64,000 nucleotides of DNA from Microvelia longipes (GCA_018340805.1 JACMZG010001913.1:2570496-2634495), one strand, 5' to 3'; positions 48,841 to 63,074 are shown, counted from the first letter of the stretch. The notes: generated by a model from the letters alone, not told the origin. Numbers and translations are program-made.

Positions 48841-49216
48841 GCTCCCTTCATCGTTTCTAACCTCACCCTTCACTCAGACCTTAATGTTCCATTTGTCCGC
48901 GACTTTTGCAAATCCCGTTATAAATCCTTCCACGAATCCTTAAACAGATCACTTCAATCCCTGGATCCAAATCCTTTTCCTCCAGAACTATCCCTGGTAA
49001 TCCTCCTAGACGTCTAAAGCGGCAGTGGCCTAGAGACCTGCTAGATTAATTAATTAACCTCCCTCCCCCTTACACGTCTGAATGATATCATTGGATATCT
49101 TCTCCTTCCCGCCAAATCACGCCACCATATCCCCCTCTCACTAATACTTGTTACATTGAAAAAAATGTAGTTGTATTAATAAAATCAAATAAAAAAAAAA
49201 TAAAAATAAAAAAAAA
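48841..49216 (+). mobile_element. 5'-truncated Jockey-like LINE with a 13-bp target duplication
   Basis: ACGAATGATTGAT is present at 48828-48840 and 49217-49229. The insert reads the last part of a LINE ORF2: LNVPFVRDFCKSRYKSFHES, LNRSLQSL, NPFPPELSLV, then after a frame change NPPRRLKRQWPRDLLD, the usual C-terminus with a basic LKR..P.DLL end. It finishes with an A-rich AAAATAAAAA tail. A standard 5'-truncated retro-insertion. Confidence 0.85.
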
Positions 49217-50102
49217 ACGAATGATTGATAATTGAATGTATGTCTTTATAACGGTACCTGGTGTCAAATAAATGCATGATCGTTGAATGATGCATGAGTG
49301 TTTTCGAGCTAGTCTATTCCTGTACATGTCTGGTACCGTGCTATATAGTATACCTCCTTCCTATTGGTCCAACCCCAAAAAAACCCCCCAAAACTCTTCT
49401 TCTCTCTCCTTTGTACTCGCTTGGCAGGTCTTCAGAATTTGTTTTGCTCCGTACAGTGGGTTAACACATCGTATTTTCTTCGTTTGTTCTGAAACTTCTG
49501 GCGTGTAGATCCACAAGCCAGGCGAATTTTCTTTGCGATTGGTACTGTATACTTTTTAATTTCTAATCACTGGCTTAACAATAGATTTGAATAATCCTTA
49601 ATTTTATTATAAATTCTTTAACCACTATTTACATTTTTAGATAACTGAAACATACATATCAAAAATACATCAGGTCGACTTAAACCGAAAAATACAAACT
49701 CTACATTAAAACTTATAGATTAGAACTTTACCAAAATAAAGTTTGAGCCATAAATATAATAATAAAAACTTTTAAGTTAAAATTAAACGTAATAAAAACT
49801 CTTTAAATATAAAGAACAAACTTGTCTTGACTAGACATGGTTTTTAAACTTTAAAGATTCTTCCTAATTTTCTTGAGCTTCACTTAAAACTACAATATGT
49901 CAGACAAATATTGACTAGCGTATTTTTTGTATATCTTGAAGATAGGAGAATTCAGGAAATCAAACCGAATTTGGAAGAAACCAGCATTCTCTGGCAAATT
50001 AGAAATATACTCATCTTCTAATAATCTTGATGTCATAACGTTAAATGGACAATCTGGTATAAATTTAATAGTTATAACCTTAATTAAGTAAATTTATATC
50101 TA

Positions 50103-50495
50103 GGCCCCGTTTTGCGATACTACATGTCTTGTATACTACAAGTAAAAAGCTGCAAGTTACTAATATTAATAAATAATATTTATAAAAAAAACGTTTTACA
50201 CATATTGAGCACTAGATTACCAATAAACTTAAGTTGTGATAAAAACTAAGTTTTAAAGTTTTATATTTATAAAATGAACTTGTAACGTAGCCTACCTAGG
50301 TTCGGACTTGGGTAGAAATTTTACAAGTGAATGTTACAAGTAATTGTAATAGACTAGAAAATGTTGTTTATGAAATAGAAAAATGGTACAAATCTACAAG
50401 TGTATCCTTAGTAACACTTGTAAATTTGCCATTACAAGTTGTTTTTTTACAATTTTTGTAACTAAAAGACTTTTGTACTTTTGTGAAACGGGTCC
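50103..50495. mobile_element. MITE, complete copy (about 390 bp)
   Basis: The inverted ends are GGCCCCGTTTTGCGATAC and GTGAAACGGGTCC. The body is rich in ACAAGT/ACTTGT pairs, which gives much internal pairing. No ORF. Confidence 0.8.
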
Positions 50496-51070
50496 CTGAT
50501 ATCGTAACGGTTAAACCAAAGAGTCACGATAAAAATGAGCTGTAACGCAAATAATCTAGCATTCAAAGAAATGAGCCCAGATGGCTGAACTCTGCGCCAA
50601 GATTTATTTATTTAATGTTTTATTTTCAATATTTTATTTTATTTATCATTTTATGCTATCATGCTTGATTGTATTTGTCAGCATCCATATATTTAACTTC
50701 CATTTCAAACAATACATTAAACTTTTTTTTTAAAAAAAAGACAAAAATAAAATGCTTGTGTTTGACATATTTTATTTTTTTATTTTATATACGAATAAAT
50801 AATTGATTTTACAAGAATAAATATTCATTTTTTTATTCAAAGGTTTTCAGTTGTTGTGAGAACCCCCCCCCAACCCTTACTCGTTAGATAATTTATTCTT
50901 AATATGTTGATTCAATTAATAAAGGACACAAAAAGAAATAATTACATAATGAATTTGTCAAGCCAAGCATATCTCATTCATTTCATTGTCTTTTTTATAG
51001 TCAACAAATAAGTTTGTGACAGCCGGTTTAATAATAAGTCTTCTTTAATAGTCCTCTCGTTATTAACAAA

Positions 51071-51833
51071 GAAGAGATTTCTTCTTCAGGGGAGGAATCC
51101 TTAGAGCACTTGATGTCCACGCGTCAATTCCTGACACACAGGGGTCTAAAGGAGAAAGAGCTGCTTGATCCTCTTTTAACTTCTGTACCTAGAGAAGGTT
51201 GCCAACCTTTGGCTGGAAAGTTTATTACTCACACGTCATAAGCTGTTAGATAATTTCGTACCTCACAAGTCTATTGCACTTGACAGTGTTATGCCAGTGA
51301 CGCTACAAGAAGGGTCGGGTCGAATACAGGATGTATTACAGGATGAAGATCGTCTGAACCTTCATTAAACACTAGACGAAGCTTCATTACTCACTTCTCT
51401 CCATTGTCATGGAGAGAAGTAAGAGTAGTTTTTATACCCAAACAGGGTAGACCAGGTTTTACTCTTGCAAAATCTTTTCGACCTATCAGTCTGACATCAT
51501 TGTTTCTGAAAGCTCGGGAAAGGCTGCTGAATCACATCATAAGCATATTGTCCCTTAGGCTGCAATATGCTTATCAGTGAGGTAAATCTTGTGGGGCCAC
51601 ACTTCATCTTTTTAGTATGAATGAAGATGTCCTTAACAGGAAATAGCTGGCTCCAGAGGTCTTAACGGGTATCTAAGGAGCATTTAACAGCGTCTCTGTA
51701 GAGTCTAGGTGTCAGGCAGCCTATCAACATGATGTTCCTCCAGCCCTTGTGGGGTGGATTTCATCTATGTTGCTGTTAAGCTATGCTAGAGCTCAACGAA
51801 ACAGTTTTTCTGTTAGCTGCAGTTAACATAGAT
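51071..51833 (+). pseudogene. Jockey-like LINE reverse transcriptase, decayed
   Basis: Spread over several frames with stops: EESLEHLMSTRQFLTHRG, then WREVRVVFIPKQGRPGF and KSFRPISLTSLFLKARERLL (fingers motifs of the Jockey clade), YAYQ.GKSCGATLHL, GAFNSVSVE where the catalytic FLD.EGAFN should be, and DVPPALVGWISSML. The first aspartate of the active site is lost and the YxDD box is not found. The sequence ends near 51833, next to the GIY-YIG fragment. Confidence 0.85.
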
Positions 51834-51864
51834 TATTCTCATAGAGTGGTCCCTTCCTCCCTCT

Positions 51865-52070
51865 TGTGGTGATTAGTCAGTCTGATCGTTCTTCTCAAAA
51901 GAGAAGGATTCTAGATTCAAGCTTATGGAAGTACGTTTCAGGTGTTCAGAAAGTCTGGTGCTTAGTTTCCTACCAGTCTGGCCTAAGTACTCTGCTTGGC
52001 ACTCCCTACATTGGACTTTATACACCCCACATACGCGATTCCAAAGGGATTGGGTCCTTAACATTACTAA
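51865..52070 (-). pseudogene. Second GIY-YIG endonuclease fragment (Penelope-like)
   Basis: On the minus strand: GVYKVQCRECQAEYLGQTGR, then KLSTRLSEHLKRT, ending at a stop. GVY and YLG are the family strands, with a CREC pair between them and a R..EH helix. Just upstream a different frame reads NVKDPIPLESR, so a frameshift is present. It differs from the copy at 4180-4557 and represents another lineage. Confidence 0.8.
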
Positions 52071-52568
52071 GGTAAATTTTTAGAGCCTTGCGATTGCTCA
52101 GTCTATAACTACTGAAAACCACACAAATACGCCGCATAAAGCTTGAATATTACCTAACGGAGATGTAATATGCATTTAGTGGTTGTTAAGTGATAATAAT
52201 AGTAATAGCTGATAAATCATCCAGAAAGTAGTCCACGTTTTTGGTTTCTTTTTGCTGACTCCCTTAGATAGACGATAGTACCTACCTTATTATAGCTAGT
52301 GACAGAGTTGTTCGTCTAATTCACAAAAGAGCCGTGACTTTACCGTGAGTTTCTATAGCTTCGACTATAAACAACACGTGCCCTACTGCCTGCATTAACT
52401 TTCTTGCACTCGCAACCGTAAGGAAGACATTTCGCCTTGTTGTTCTTTGACCAGGTTCTTAATTTTTCCTAAACCCAGGTTTAATTAGGGTTAGGATTCT
52501 TTTACGAGTGACTGACATCGCACCTTTTGAAGAACATACGTAAGTAATCCTAAGAAATGAAATCTCTA

Positions 52569-52644
52569 GAGGTTCCAGCCGGTATCGAACCCGGACTCTC
52601 TAGGTGGCAAACTCGCGTGCTTGTCTTTACACCATAGGAACCTC
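52569..52644 (-). pseudogene. tRNA-like sequence (tRNA pseudogene or SINE head)
   Basis: On the minus strand 76 nt begin GAGGTTCC and end GGAACCTC, a perfect eight-pair acceptor stem. TATGGTGTAAAG resembles a D-arm/A box and GGGTTCGATACC a B box. The T stem pairs only partly and no good anticodon stem can be drawn, so it is not a working tRNA. The ends resemble glutamine tRNA. No family tail is visible. Confidence 0.5.
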
Positions 52645-52949
52645 CATTGTGATGGTTTAAAATTTGGTATTTTGTATTCTATTCATAAAAATATAAGTAT
52701 GGTATCAGTAAGACTCATATGTTGCTCTACTAGCACACGCTATCCATAAAAAACAAAATAGACTAATACAGCAATACCAATACAAGTTATGTTTAAAAGG
52801 ATTTCCATGTTTCGTATTTACCAGTGTGTGATAATACGATGCATCGGGGAACTTCCCCATCCGCTTTTCTTTACCCTTCTATCTTACCGTCATATTTATA
52901 TTCGAATTTTATATTTTCTTCCTTTATTTCGGCCCTTACTGGGAATATA

Positions 52950-53420
52950 TTTCAAATTAAGGACACGAAGTTATTTACGCACCAAGGACGGAAATATTCA
53001 TTGCATTTCTATATTTTGTTATTTTTTGACGTAGCTGAGGGAACAGTGTGGGTATTATTGCTGAAAAATAGTTTCGTGAAATTATATATAGTTTATTCTT
53101 CTGAAGCTAAGCTGAGGTGTTTAAATTTAGTGAGAGTTCTATTGTTTGTTTTCTCGCGTAAAATATGCCTTACGATTAAGAAATAGTTATTAACGCAGCA
53201 GGGAGGAGAAGAAAGTTTTACAGCTCAAGGACAAGTATTCCCTTAAGACAAAGCTGCAAGTGAAAACTTCGTTATATTCCGAGGCAGCAAGGCTAAGGAA
53301 GTTAAACAAGTTAGCTTCCAAAGCTTTGCCGAAGAAGATAACTAAAATCGACCCCCGAGGCTTAGCCGAGGGAGATAATGCGAGAGCTGAAATTCTTTGG
53401 TCCCTGTCGCGTATTAAATT
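52950..53420. repeat. Repeat family C, degenerate copies
   Basis: AGTTATTTACGCACCAAGGA, TGACGTAGCTGAGGGAAC, CCCCGAGGCTTAGCCGAGGG. ORFs of 81-120 residues here are readings of the repeat. Confidence 0.6.
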
Positions 53421-53580
53421 TTACCAACGACAGACCAATATAAATATAAAAAAATTAAACACGTATTATAATTATATACCCGTAAAAAATATTCTTATAT
53501 TTTAGCAAATATAAACTATCTGAATTGAACACAAAATACAATAAATATGTCAATTTGTATATGTATATTAGATACAAATA

Positions 53581-54303
53581 CTGGCTCTTGTATATACAAG
53601 AGCCAGGCCTAAAAAATGAGACTCATTTTTTACTTCTTCAAACCAAATTTTTTTCTGAAAATATACCTTAAACTATGAAGGAAAAGCATAGTCTGCCTAT
53701 CCTGAGTGGAGTCTTTCATATGATTGCGCATGCTCAAAATTGTATAAAATCCCATTAATTCCAGTTTTCTTGCAATAAGTGGCTCCCTGTAAGTCGTGTG
53801 CAAAATATGATGTGACCATTTTTTAAAGCAGATAAAGTTCCCTACAAAATTAGTGTTTTCGTTAAAATCGGATAAATACAACTGAAGTTACGACATTTGT
53901 TAAATGGCCAAAGAAATTCACAAAAAGCTAACTTTTTTCAAAGAAATTCGCTGACTTTGCATACATTAACCATTTAATTGGTGTTTTTGAAAGAGCTATA
54001 CCTTTGGTTATAGTCATCTAATTTAGATGATTAAACACTCATTTTATGGGAAATTTTATCAGCTTTAAAAATGGCTTTTAAAAATGGCCCCTCATGTTTT
54101 GTACACGACTTACAGGGAGCCACTTATTGCAAGAACTGGAATTTGTGCGATTTTATAAAATTTTGATCATGCAAAATCATATGAAAGGCTCTAGTCTGGA
54201 TAGGCAGACTATGCTATTTCTTCATAATGCAGGTATATTTTCAGAATAATTTAATATGATGTAGTATAAAATGAGACACATTTTTTTCAGATCCGGCTCT
54301 TGG
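53581..54303. mobile_element. Inverted-arm element of about 720 bp
   Basis: The left edge is CTGGCTCTTGTATATACAAG; the right ends CCGGCTCTTGG. The arms (53610-53840 and 54070-54290) share AGTCTGCCTATCC, CATATGATTGCGCATG (diverged), AAGTGGCTCCCTGTAAGTCG. The centre (53890-54030) is AT-rich. The minus ORF at 53630 is a reading of the left arm. Confidence 0.7.
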
Positions 54304-54891
54304 ACTATTACTTTGATTTCTCTCTTAAGTGGAACTTATGAATTGGAACTTACAAAGCTGTACTTAAAAAGGCACTATAATAGCAAAATGAGGCAGACCC
54401 TAAATTATACCAAACTATGCATTTTAAATTTATTAAAGAACCCTAAGATTCATAAGCGTGCTCTATCTCATATTATCTATATTATAAAATCAGAGGTTGA
54501 AAAAAATATATTGGAGGTTTTCTTCATTATTAAATATTTTCAGTTCACTAAAAGGGTAGAAGTAATAATATCTGGGGCTTTTAATCTTTTAGCTTACAGG
54601 GAGCTACAACCCTGCGAGGCACTGCCCTGTCCATCCCACGCCTCCTTCCACGTTGTGAGGCGATGCCCCGCTTATCCTATTTCCCGAGGGGATTTTCCCC
54701 TTTGTTTCCCCCTTCGTTTCCCCTTTATATATCTATTAATAAGTTTAAAAACCTCCTACATATTACAAGCTGAGTCGACTATACCAGGTTGTAACATAAA
54801 ATATGATCGATATGTTGAACTGGATTTACAACATGTTACAACATCAGAGCTCAGAAAGGTAAAAATATCAAGCTTCGAAGCATGGAGCTAA
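54271..54891 (+). CDS. 206-residue open frame, function unknown, doubtful
   Basis: An ATG at 54271 opens a frame to TAA at 54889-54891. The first third is basic (LTKLYLKRHYNSKMRQTLNY, NLLKNPKIHKRALSH), the middle is cysteine- and proline-rich (CEALPCPSHASFHVVRRCPA) and the end runs into the 52-bp minisatellite. No domain or motif is recognised. It begins within the right arm of the inverted element, and the length is high for such AT-rich DNA, but frames like this can occur by chance in repeats. Could be a remnant of an element protein. Confidence 0.2.
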   Translation: MRHIFFRSGSWTITLISLLSGTYELELTKLYLKRHYNSKMRQTLNYTKLCILNLLKNPKIHKRALSHIIYIIKSEVEKNILEVFFIIKYFQFTKRVEVIISGAFNLLAYRELQPCEALPCPSHASFHVVRRCPAYPISRGDFPLCFPLRFPFIYLLISLKTSYILQAESTIPGCNIKYDRYVELDLQHVTTSELRKVKISSFEAWS

Positions 54892-55280
54892 TGCTGGCAC
54901 GTCTTACATCAACAACATAACCTTAACATATGCATGGAACTAATGCTGGCATGTCTTACATCAACAACATAACCTTAACATATGCATGGAACTAATGCTG
55001 GCATGTCTTACATCAACAACAACCTTAACATATGCATGGAACATATGCATGGAACAATGCTGGCACGTCTTACATCAACAACATAACCTTAACATATGCA
55101 TGGAACTAATGTTGGCACGTCTTACATCAACAACATAACCTTAACATATGCATGGAACTAATGTTGGCAAGTCTTACATCAACAACATAACCTTAACATC
55201 TTGGCACCTTACATCAACACATTAACATGCATGGAACTAATGCTGGCATGTCTTACATCAACAACATAACCTTAAGATAT
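54885..55280. repeat. 52-bp minisatellite, about 7 copies
   Basis: CATGGAACTAATGCTGGCAT, GTCTTACATCAACAACATAA, CCTTAACATATG in order; one copy is heavily deleted near 55200. Confidence 0.95.
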
Positions 55281-55289
55281 GACACTTCA

Positions 55290-56735
55290 ACCACTTGAAG
55301 GTATTCCAAAGAACAATCTTAACCACAAAATTGTACCTAAATAATTAAAAATGGTTTAAAATTAAACCATTGTAATAATTATTTTATCGACTTTCCTCTA
55401 AACAATTGCAAAAAGGTGACTTGTAAGGCAGGGATTGTACCCCGGAAAATAACTCAAAGCTGTTTCAATGGTCTCTGATTACGAAAAAAATTTGACTAGG
55501 TTTCTTTGACTCAGCGCCAGCTACCCGAAAACATGGGAGACGAAACCATAGTGTACTGTTTGTATTTTTGGGGGGGATTTACTACGCCCATTACAATTTT
55601 TCGGTCACTAAAAATGGTCCGATCTATGTCAGACAGGTTTTTTTTTAGATTCAGCGCCCTAAAAAACAAAATACGTACCAATAATGTATTTAAAAGACAC
55701 TATAGGGATGACATATAAAAAACCCACTCCTTACTCCATATACTAAACTATATTTCGCCCTTTAGTCATCGGGGCATATTCATGTCTAAAACAAACAAAA
55801 ATGAAAAAGAATTATAACATAAGTTTTTTTAAAAAACTTTATAAAATAAAGTTTATAAAATAATATGATTAAACTTACAATAAAATTAAGGTTGTAAATT
55901 ATAATTAAAAATCAGAGAGTAATATTCTCCATCGTCATTCAAAGTCAAAAATAAAAGCCCTAAAAACGAAAATGGAAGCTGTAATAAAGGTATTATTAGA
56001 AAAATAGTTAAAGAAATTTTAATTAAATTTAAAAAAAAAAAAAATAAATAAAGTTAATAATTAATAATGAAAAACTTACATTAAGAGAGTAGCTAAAGGA
56101 AGTAATTAAATTGAAATAAAACAAAAGGGGGAAACGTATTAAACGAAAAGTTAGAAAACTCTATCAACTAGCAAAGGGAACTAAGGAAATTAAATAATCC
56201 ATACAAAATTAAAAATAATATAAAAATAAAATTAATACGTTGGAAAAATAAGTACCTTTTTCCAGACCTTAAATAGAAACCCTTCATTTTACTGTTTTTT
56301 TGCTATCGCTGATTCAGCAAACCGACTAAGTAACGTCTTAAACTCTGTGTTTCAATAATTATGTATAGTAGTAGTAGTAATATGGGGGGAGTGATGGTAA
56401 CTACCAGGCAAGAAGGCCACGTTTGTGCCATTCCCCTTTTTGCCAGCTCCCTAAGATAGTGTTCTACTCCTTTTAATTTCAAGTGTAGGTATATTTTATC
56501 TAATCTTGACAGACGAGCCGAATGTTATAATTTTATAATTTTTTACAAAAATCAGTCCATTTTTAAGGCAGTTGTAGCGACACGTACAAACGTTCAAACA
56601 ATCATATGCGCCGTCCCAATCTTCTGAAATGTAAGAAGTCACATACGTTCGTTCAACTAAATCATATTATTCCGTTCAAAGAATGATATATAAAACAATA
56701 TCTTTTAATTGTAGAAACACAAGCAAACCTACACT
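55290..56735. other. No gene seen
   Basis: Holds a 70-residue ORF (55506) without motifs, the fold-back edge near 55735-55780 and the LINE end at 56355-56465; otherwise A-rich. Confidence 0.5.
56355..56465 (-). mobile_element. LINE 3' end (same family as 61145)
   Basis: On the minus strand: GGGAGCTGGCAAAAAGGGG, CACAAACGTGGCCTTC, TGCCTGGTAG, then (TACT)n. Matches the last 100 bp of the fragment at 61145-61442. Confidence 0.7.
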
Positions 56736-56737
56736 TA

Positions 56738-56738
56738 T

Positions 56739-56830
<92 letters not shown>

Positions 56831-56839
56831 TATAATATA
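56738..56839. repeat. (TA)n microsatellite
   Basis: Interrupted TA tract. Confidence 0.97.
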
Positions 56840-57450
56840 GAGATTTATTAGTAATAACTTTTGAAATTGAGAAGCTAATTTGTTAAAATTGGACTAATTT
56901 TGTTGCTCCTTATGTTGGCTAACTGTACAAACCATAAAACATAAAAACATTAGCTTCCTATTTTACTTTTCAAGCTATCTCAGGAAAAACATTTTTTCTT
57001 GTTTTTTGTAATTTTTAACGACTGTTTTACCCTTAAAACAGAGATTAGAATAAAAATTTGACATTCTTTTAATAAAGCAATGTTTTTAGTTTTAAAATAT
57101 GTCCGTATTATACATTTTATTAAAATGCAAAATTATCCAAAATGGCGCCGAAGTTAACTAAATTTAAGAAAAATCTTTTATCATTATAGCTCGATGAAAA
57201 ATTGTCCGATTTTGATGCGGTCTTCACTAATCTTACTTCTTTTTGATTCTTTAAAGATAAAAAAAATCCCTCTACGTTTTTTTAATTTATAAAAGTTAGC
57301 ATTTACATCTCTGACCGGCGCAAAGCGCGCCCGGAAATGGATTTTTCTCGTCTGCTCACTATAACACTGAAGCCAACACCAAAAATCGTATCCGTCAAGC
57401 TGTTTTAGTTTCCGAGAAGAAGGTCTTGTCCTCTATAGCTGGACCACCCT

Positions 57451-57455
57451 GTATA

Positions 57456-57528
<73 letters not shown>
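57451..57528. repeat. (TA)n after a CACCCTGTATATA repeat end
   Basis: The TA tract continues directly from GGACCACCCTGTATATA, the edge of an interspersed repeat covering about 57180-57450. Confidence 0.95.
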
Positions 57529-58171
57529 ATACATGTCACGTATGGATAAGTATAAGGATCAATGCCATAATAACCTTACAAGAGTCACTTCCTTATAAAT
57601 TGATAAATATTAAATCTTGCTTGAGATTTTACATAGATTTCATTGCGCTAATGAAACACTTTCAATCCTTCGTGAAAACAAGGAAGGAAAAGTCATTAAA
57701 ATATAGACTAAACACATCTCTATATTGAGCGAGAATATAATCTTCTTGAATATCCGGTTTAAGTTTATTAAATGAGCACTTAAAACCGTTCTTAATATCT
57801 CTATAAAACGTCTGAATCTTTTTCCCTATTTTAATTTCTTGTAAGTAATGAAAGAATAGCATGTTTCTCGAAATGCCGCTTGCCAGAAACCTTTATATCT
57901 TGAGATATACAAGTTATAACACTGGTTGAGAATTTTATATATTTTTCTTTCTTTTCCCCGAAGGGGAAATCTTCTTTAAAATGTTTTAAGAAAACTTAAA
58001 ATCTCTAAGAAATTAAAATGTACAAATAATTTTGTATATCTCTATTTTAAATAAAAATGTTCTTGAGTCTTATTTGTGTATTAAACGTTAGAATTATTTA
58101 AAACTAAATGGAGCTAAAAATATACGGCTTTAATTGCTTTTATAGCTCCTTTAACAAGAAAAATAGTTATT

Positions 58172-58287
58172 TATGCCATAAGGCTGAGAAGTGTGTCTTT
58201 ATGTCACGGCAATTAGATTTACCGACGAGCGAAGCGAGTCGGGAAAAATTGCCAAGACATAAAGACATTCTCAGCCGAATGGCATAC
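58172..58287. repeat. Fold-back with GCGAAGC hairpin at the centre
   Basis: Arms ATGCCATAAGGCTGAGAA.., TTTATGTCACGGCAATT / AATTGCCAAGACATAAA, ATTCTCAGCCGAATGGCAT pair over about 45 bases. The centre, 58222-58242, is CCGAC-GA-GC-GAA-GC-GA-GTCGG. Confidence 0.85.
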
Positions 58288-58754
58288 ACTATTTTTTTTT
58301 GAGTTAGCACTCATTAAATAAATTGCGCTATATACTTAATTGAAAAAAAAAAAAAACAAACGTCCAATTAACTCCATATTATCGTCGTCATTGAATTCAT
58401 CCATAGCTTCACACTTTTACTCAAAAATGTAAAAGCTTTACAAATAAACACACACAAATTGTCAATTAAAACACTTTTTAAAAACGAATAAAAAATTAGT
58501 CTACGAACAAAAACAGAAACAAAATGAATGTTTTTAAATAAACCACATGAGGGTTTAACACAGATTGTTTTTTTGAACACGCTACATTACAGTAATGGCG
58601 GCAACATATGAATTACTTTTACGTCCTAGGAGTTTTTTTACATTCATTTTTGTCCTCGGAGGTGAAAAGTACTAAATAACCTCCTAGTACAATAATGATT
58701 GGCTTCTCATCCTAAAAACGGTACAATTAAGTGCTCAATTACGTACTACCTCAA

Positions 58755-59020
58755 AAAAAAAGTTATTTACAATTCGGGTTCGCTGCACTTGTCCTCTAAA
58801 CATTTATTCTTACACTTGCTAGCATAATGTGGACCCTTTTGAAGATACATACAAGATCCCTGTTTCCTTCAGTTTTATCTTTAATTATGAGCGCTGAGGC
58901 GCATTATCTCTCTAATTCAGGTTCGATTTACTCGTCCTCTAAACATTTATTCTTACACTTGCTAGCATAATGTGGAACCTTCCAGAAAATAAAAACAGGA
59001 GCCCTGGTTTTATCTTCAAA
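58755..59020. repeat. Two direct copies of a 110-bp block
   Basis: CTCGTCCTCTAAACATTTATTC and CACTTGCTAGCATAATGTGG recur at about 58785-58840 and 58930-58985. Confidence 0.8.
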
Positions 59021-59546
59021 GCCCATTGAATGCCTTTGAAATTTTTTTGGGCATTTTAAGTAAATTTTCTTTAAGCAAATTCGCCAAATACCACTCAAGT
59101 CTTAATAAAATCAACTTAAAGGAATAATCTTAAGGTTAAAATCGTGGTTTTAAATAGTTTATTGAAAACGCAATGCTTTTACTCTATAGCTACAGCAGTG
59201 TTAAATGAAAAGTAAAACCCGATAGCAATCAGGTACATAGAAATTTTATCAATACCTCCTATGCAAATTCAGCCTCTGTCAAACGACGATTGTGCATCTT
59301 TATTAGAGCAAAACATTTCTACAAATACTAGGAACAGAAGATTCTTTTTTATCAACTGATTTTGGCAGAAATAAAGGTAAAAATGCCAAGTCACCTGTGG
59401 TGCAGTTTCCAAGTTTCTTTCTTGGCATTTTTTCAAAATACATTAAAAACCTCATGTATGTTCTTTTATCTCAAAATGTTAATAAAGTTTTAGTAAAACC
59501 TTCATAGATTTCGTTCAGTCTGAACATAATATTATTCTATATTCCT

Positions 59547-59935
<389 letters not shown>

Positions 59936-59971
59936 TGTTATACTTTTAGTATTTTCCTTTTCATTTGTAAT

Positions 59972-59972
<1 letters not shown>

Positions 59973-60037
<65 letters not shown>

Positions 60038-60050
60038 ATATATATATATA

Positions 60051-60110
<60 letters not shown>
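59973..60110. repeat. (TA)n right of the 59.7 kb fold-back
   Basis: About 135 bp of interrupted TA; ORFs here are (IY)n. Confidence 0.97.
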
Positions 60111-60113
<3 letters not shown>

Positions 60114-60724
60114 CCTAAATTGGTCAAAAAGAATACACTTAAAATAACGTTTAGAACGCGGTAGGTTCTTGGACGGGCGAAGAAAAACAGTATGAAAATA
60201 TGTCTATAAGAAAAACTGTATAAGAATTTTATTTTTTTCTCGTAGTTATCAGGCAAAATCTAAGGCATGTTGAGTGCGAAGGAAGAAAATACAAAACCAT
60301 AAGTAATTCGGCAAGGAAAATATTCCTATTCTACATGGAACTTAACAATAAATATAACTTCACACATTAAGTACGGTATAAAAATATATACGTCACAAAG
60401 GAAAAAAAAGTTATCAAAATACACAAATACTACTTTAGAACTTTCCCTATTTCGCCTGAGAAACTTTGCATTTTTCGTTATTAACTTTTCTTTTTGAATT
60501 TATTTATTTTTTTACTTTTTTTCATTTTTGTTGTTTTTAATATCTTATTACTTCCAGAGATTTTTTTTTTTTTTCTTTATCTTTGTACTTTTTGCTTGGA
60601 AAGAATTTTCGTCAAAAAATGCCGCTTATGAGACTGCTCAGATGACGTGAGTGGAAGGGGGTGTGAGGGGATCAATTTCGGTTGGATGACTTCCTGATTC
60701 TAAATGCATATTTTTCACAAAGTT

Positions 60725-60799
<75 letters not shown>

Positions 60800-60800
60800 A
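60725..60800. repeat. (TA)n microsatellite
   Basis: Preceded by GACTTCCTGATTCTAAATGC, as at 28020-28045. Confidence 0.97.
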
Positions 60801-60884
60801 AGTATCATCGTGTTATCAGCATTAGATAAAAAATAATTTTATTAAGTCAAAATTAGGTTTGGTATATTATTATGCATTTTTATA

Positions 60885-61098
60885 AGTCACCCCCGTAGTC
60901 GTAAGGTAAGGTTGTTAAGGCGTCAGTTATCATGCTGACCTTTGACTCCACGGAGGTCTGGGGTTCGCATCCCAGGTTATGCACTTAATTTATATAAGAT
61001 TATTCATCATAAAGGTTCCACTATCATAATAGGTGGTTCCCGCAGGGGTTATCCGTGACGTAATGCAAGGCTCTAAACGGGCAGCATTATTATTATTA
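60885..61098 (+). mobile_element. tRNA-derived SINE, plus orientation
   Basis: GTAGTCGTAAGGTAAG and TTGTTAAGGCGTCAG form the head, GGTTCGCATCCCAGG the B box, and CTCTAAACGGGCAGC then (ATT)n the tail. An imperfect duplication around TTATGCATTTT lies on both sides (about 60868-60884 and 61099-61116). Confidence 0.85.
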
Positions 61099-61144
61099 TA
61101 TTATGCATTTTGATAACTGCATGTAATTTTTAATTGAATTTATT

Positions 61145-61442
61145 CTTAGCAGTAGTAGTAATAGGGTGGGGAGGCAAAGCCAGGGAAATAGGCCACGTTG
61201 TTAGAGGCCCTTCTTGCCAGCCCCGATTCCTTGGCCTAAACCACCTCTACCAAGAATCTCTTGGAAAGGTTGATATATTGTAGGATATCTCTCCAACTAA
61301 GAGAAGAAAGCTCCTCTTCATACAAGAGGCCTACGCCAAATATGCGGGTACGAAGAGAAGTATAGGCCTCACACTCTGCAAGCAGGTGAAAGGCTGTCTC
61401 CTCATAATGCCCACACATGGGGCAGTTAGCCTCTGAGGAATT
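61145..61442 (-). pseudogene. C-terminal end of a Jockey-like LINE ORF2
   Basis: On the minus strand: CPMCGHYEETAFHLLAECEA, then LRTRIFGVGLLYEEELSSLS, WRDILQYINLSKRF, ending at a stop near 61236. The C-x2-C-x7-H-x4-C motif is the zinc knuckle at the end of many Jockey/CR1-type ORF2 proteins. The 3' tail has GGCTGGCAAGAAGGGCC and CTATTACTACTACTGC. Only the last part of the element remains. Confidence 0.85.
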
Positions 61443-62712
<1,270 letters not shown>

Positions 62713-63074
62713 TTGTGTGTGTATATCTATTTTGTGTCCTTGACGTTTCTATGGGACACGATAACTATCTATCGTTCTCTCGGATCAAAATGAAACTTGA
62801 TACAAAAATCAACCTTGCTAATGCCCCAAACCCTATTGCTTATGAAATATGTGTGACTTCATCAACCTAATAAAATGGGTACAATGACTTTTTTATAAAC
62901 ATTGCATACGTTTTTTTAAACATTGTAAAAATCCGAAAAATTGAGTCCGATTGAGTTGATTTTTGGTACAAGTATAAATTGCATTTATCCCATTTTACTA
63001 TTCTGACTGTTCTCTGTATATAATAATGCATACGAAATTTACAATAATATAAAAAATTGTGTACAGTCAGACAA

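Noticed and set aside
51866..52075. Plus-strand ORF at 51866
   Set aside because: It is the shadow of the minus-strand GIY-YIG fragment.
52569..52644. A functional tRNA
   Set aside because: Acceptor stem is perfect but anticodon and T stems do not form; tRNA-like SINE heads are common here.
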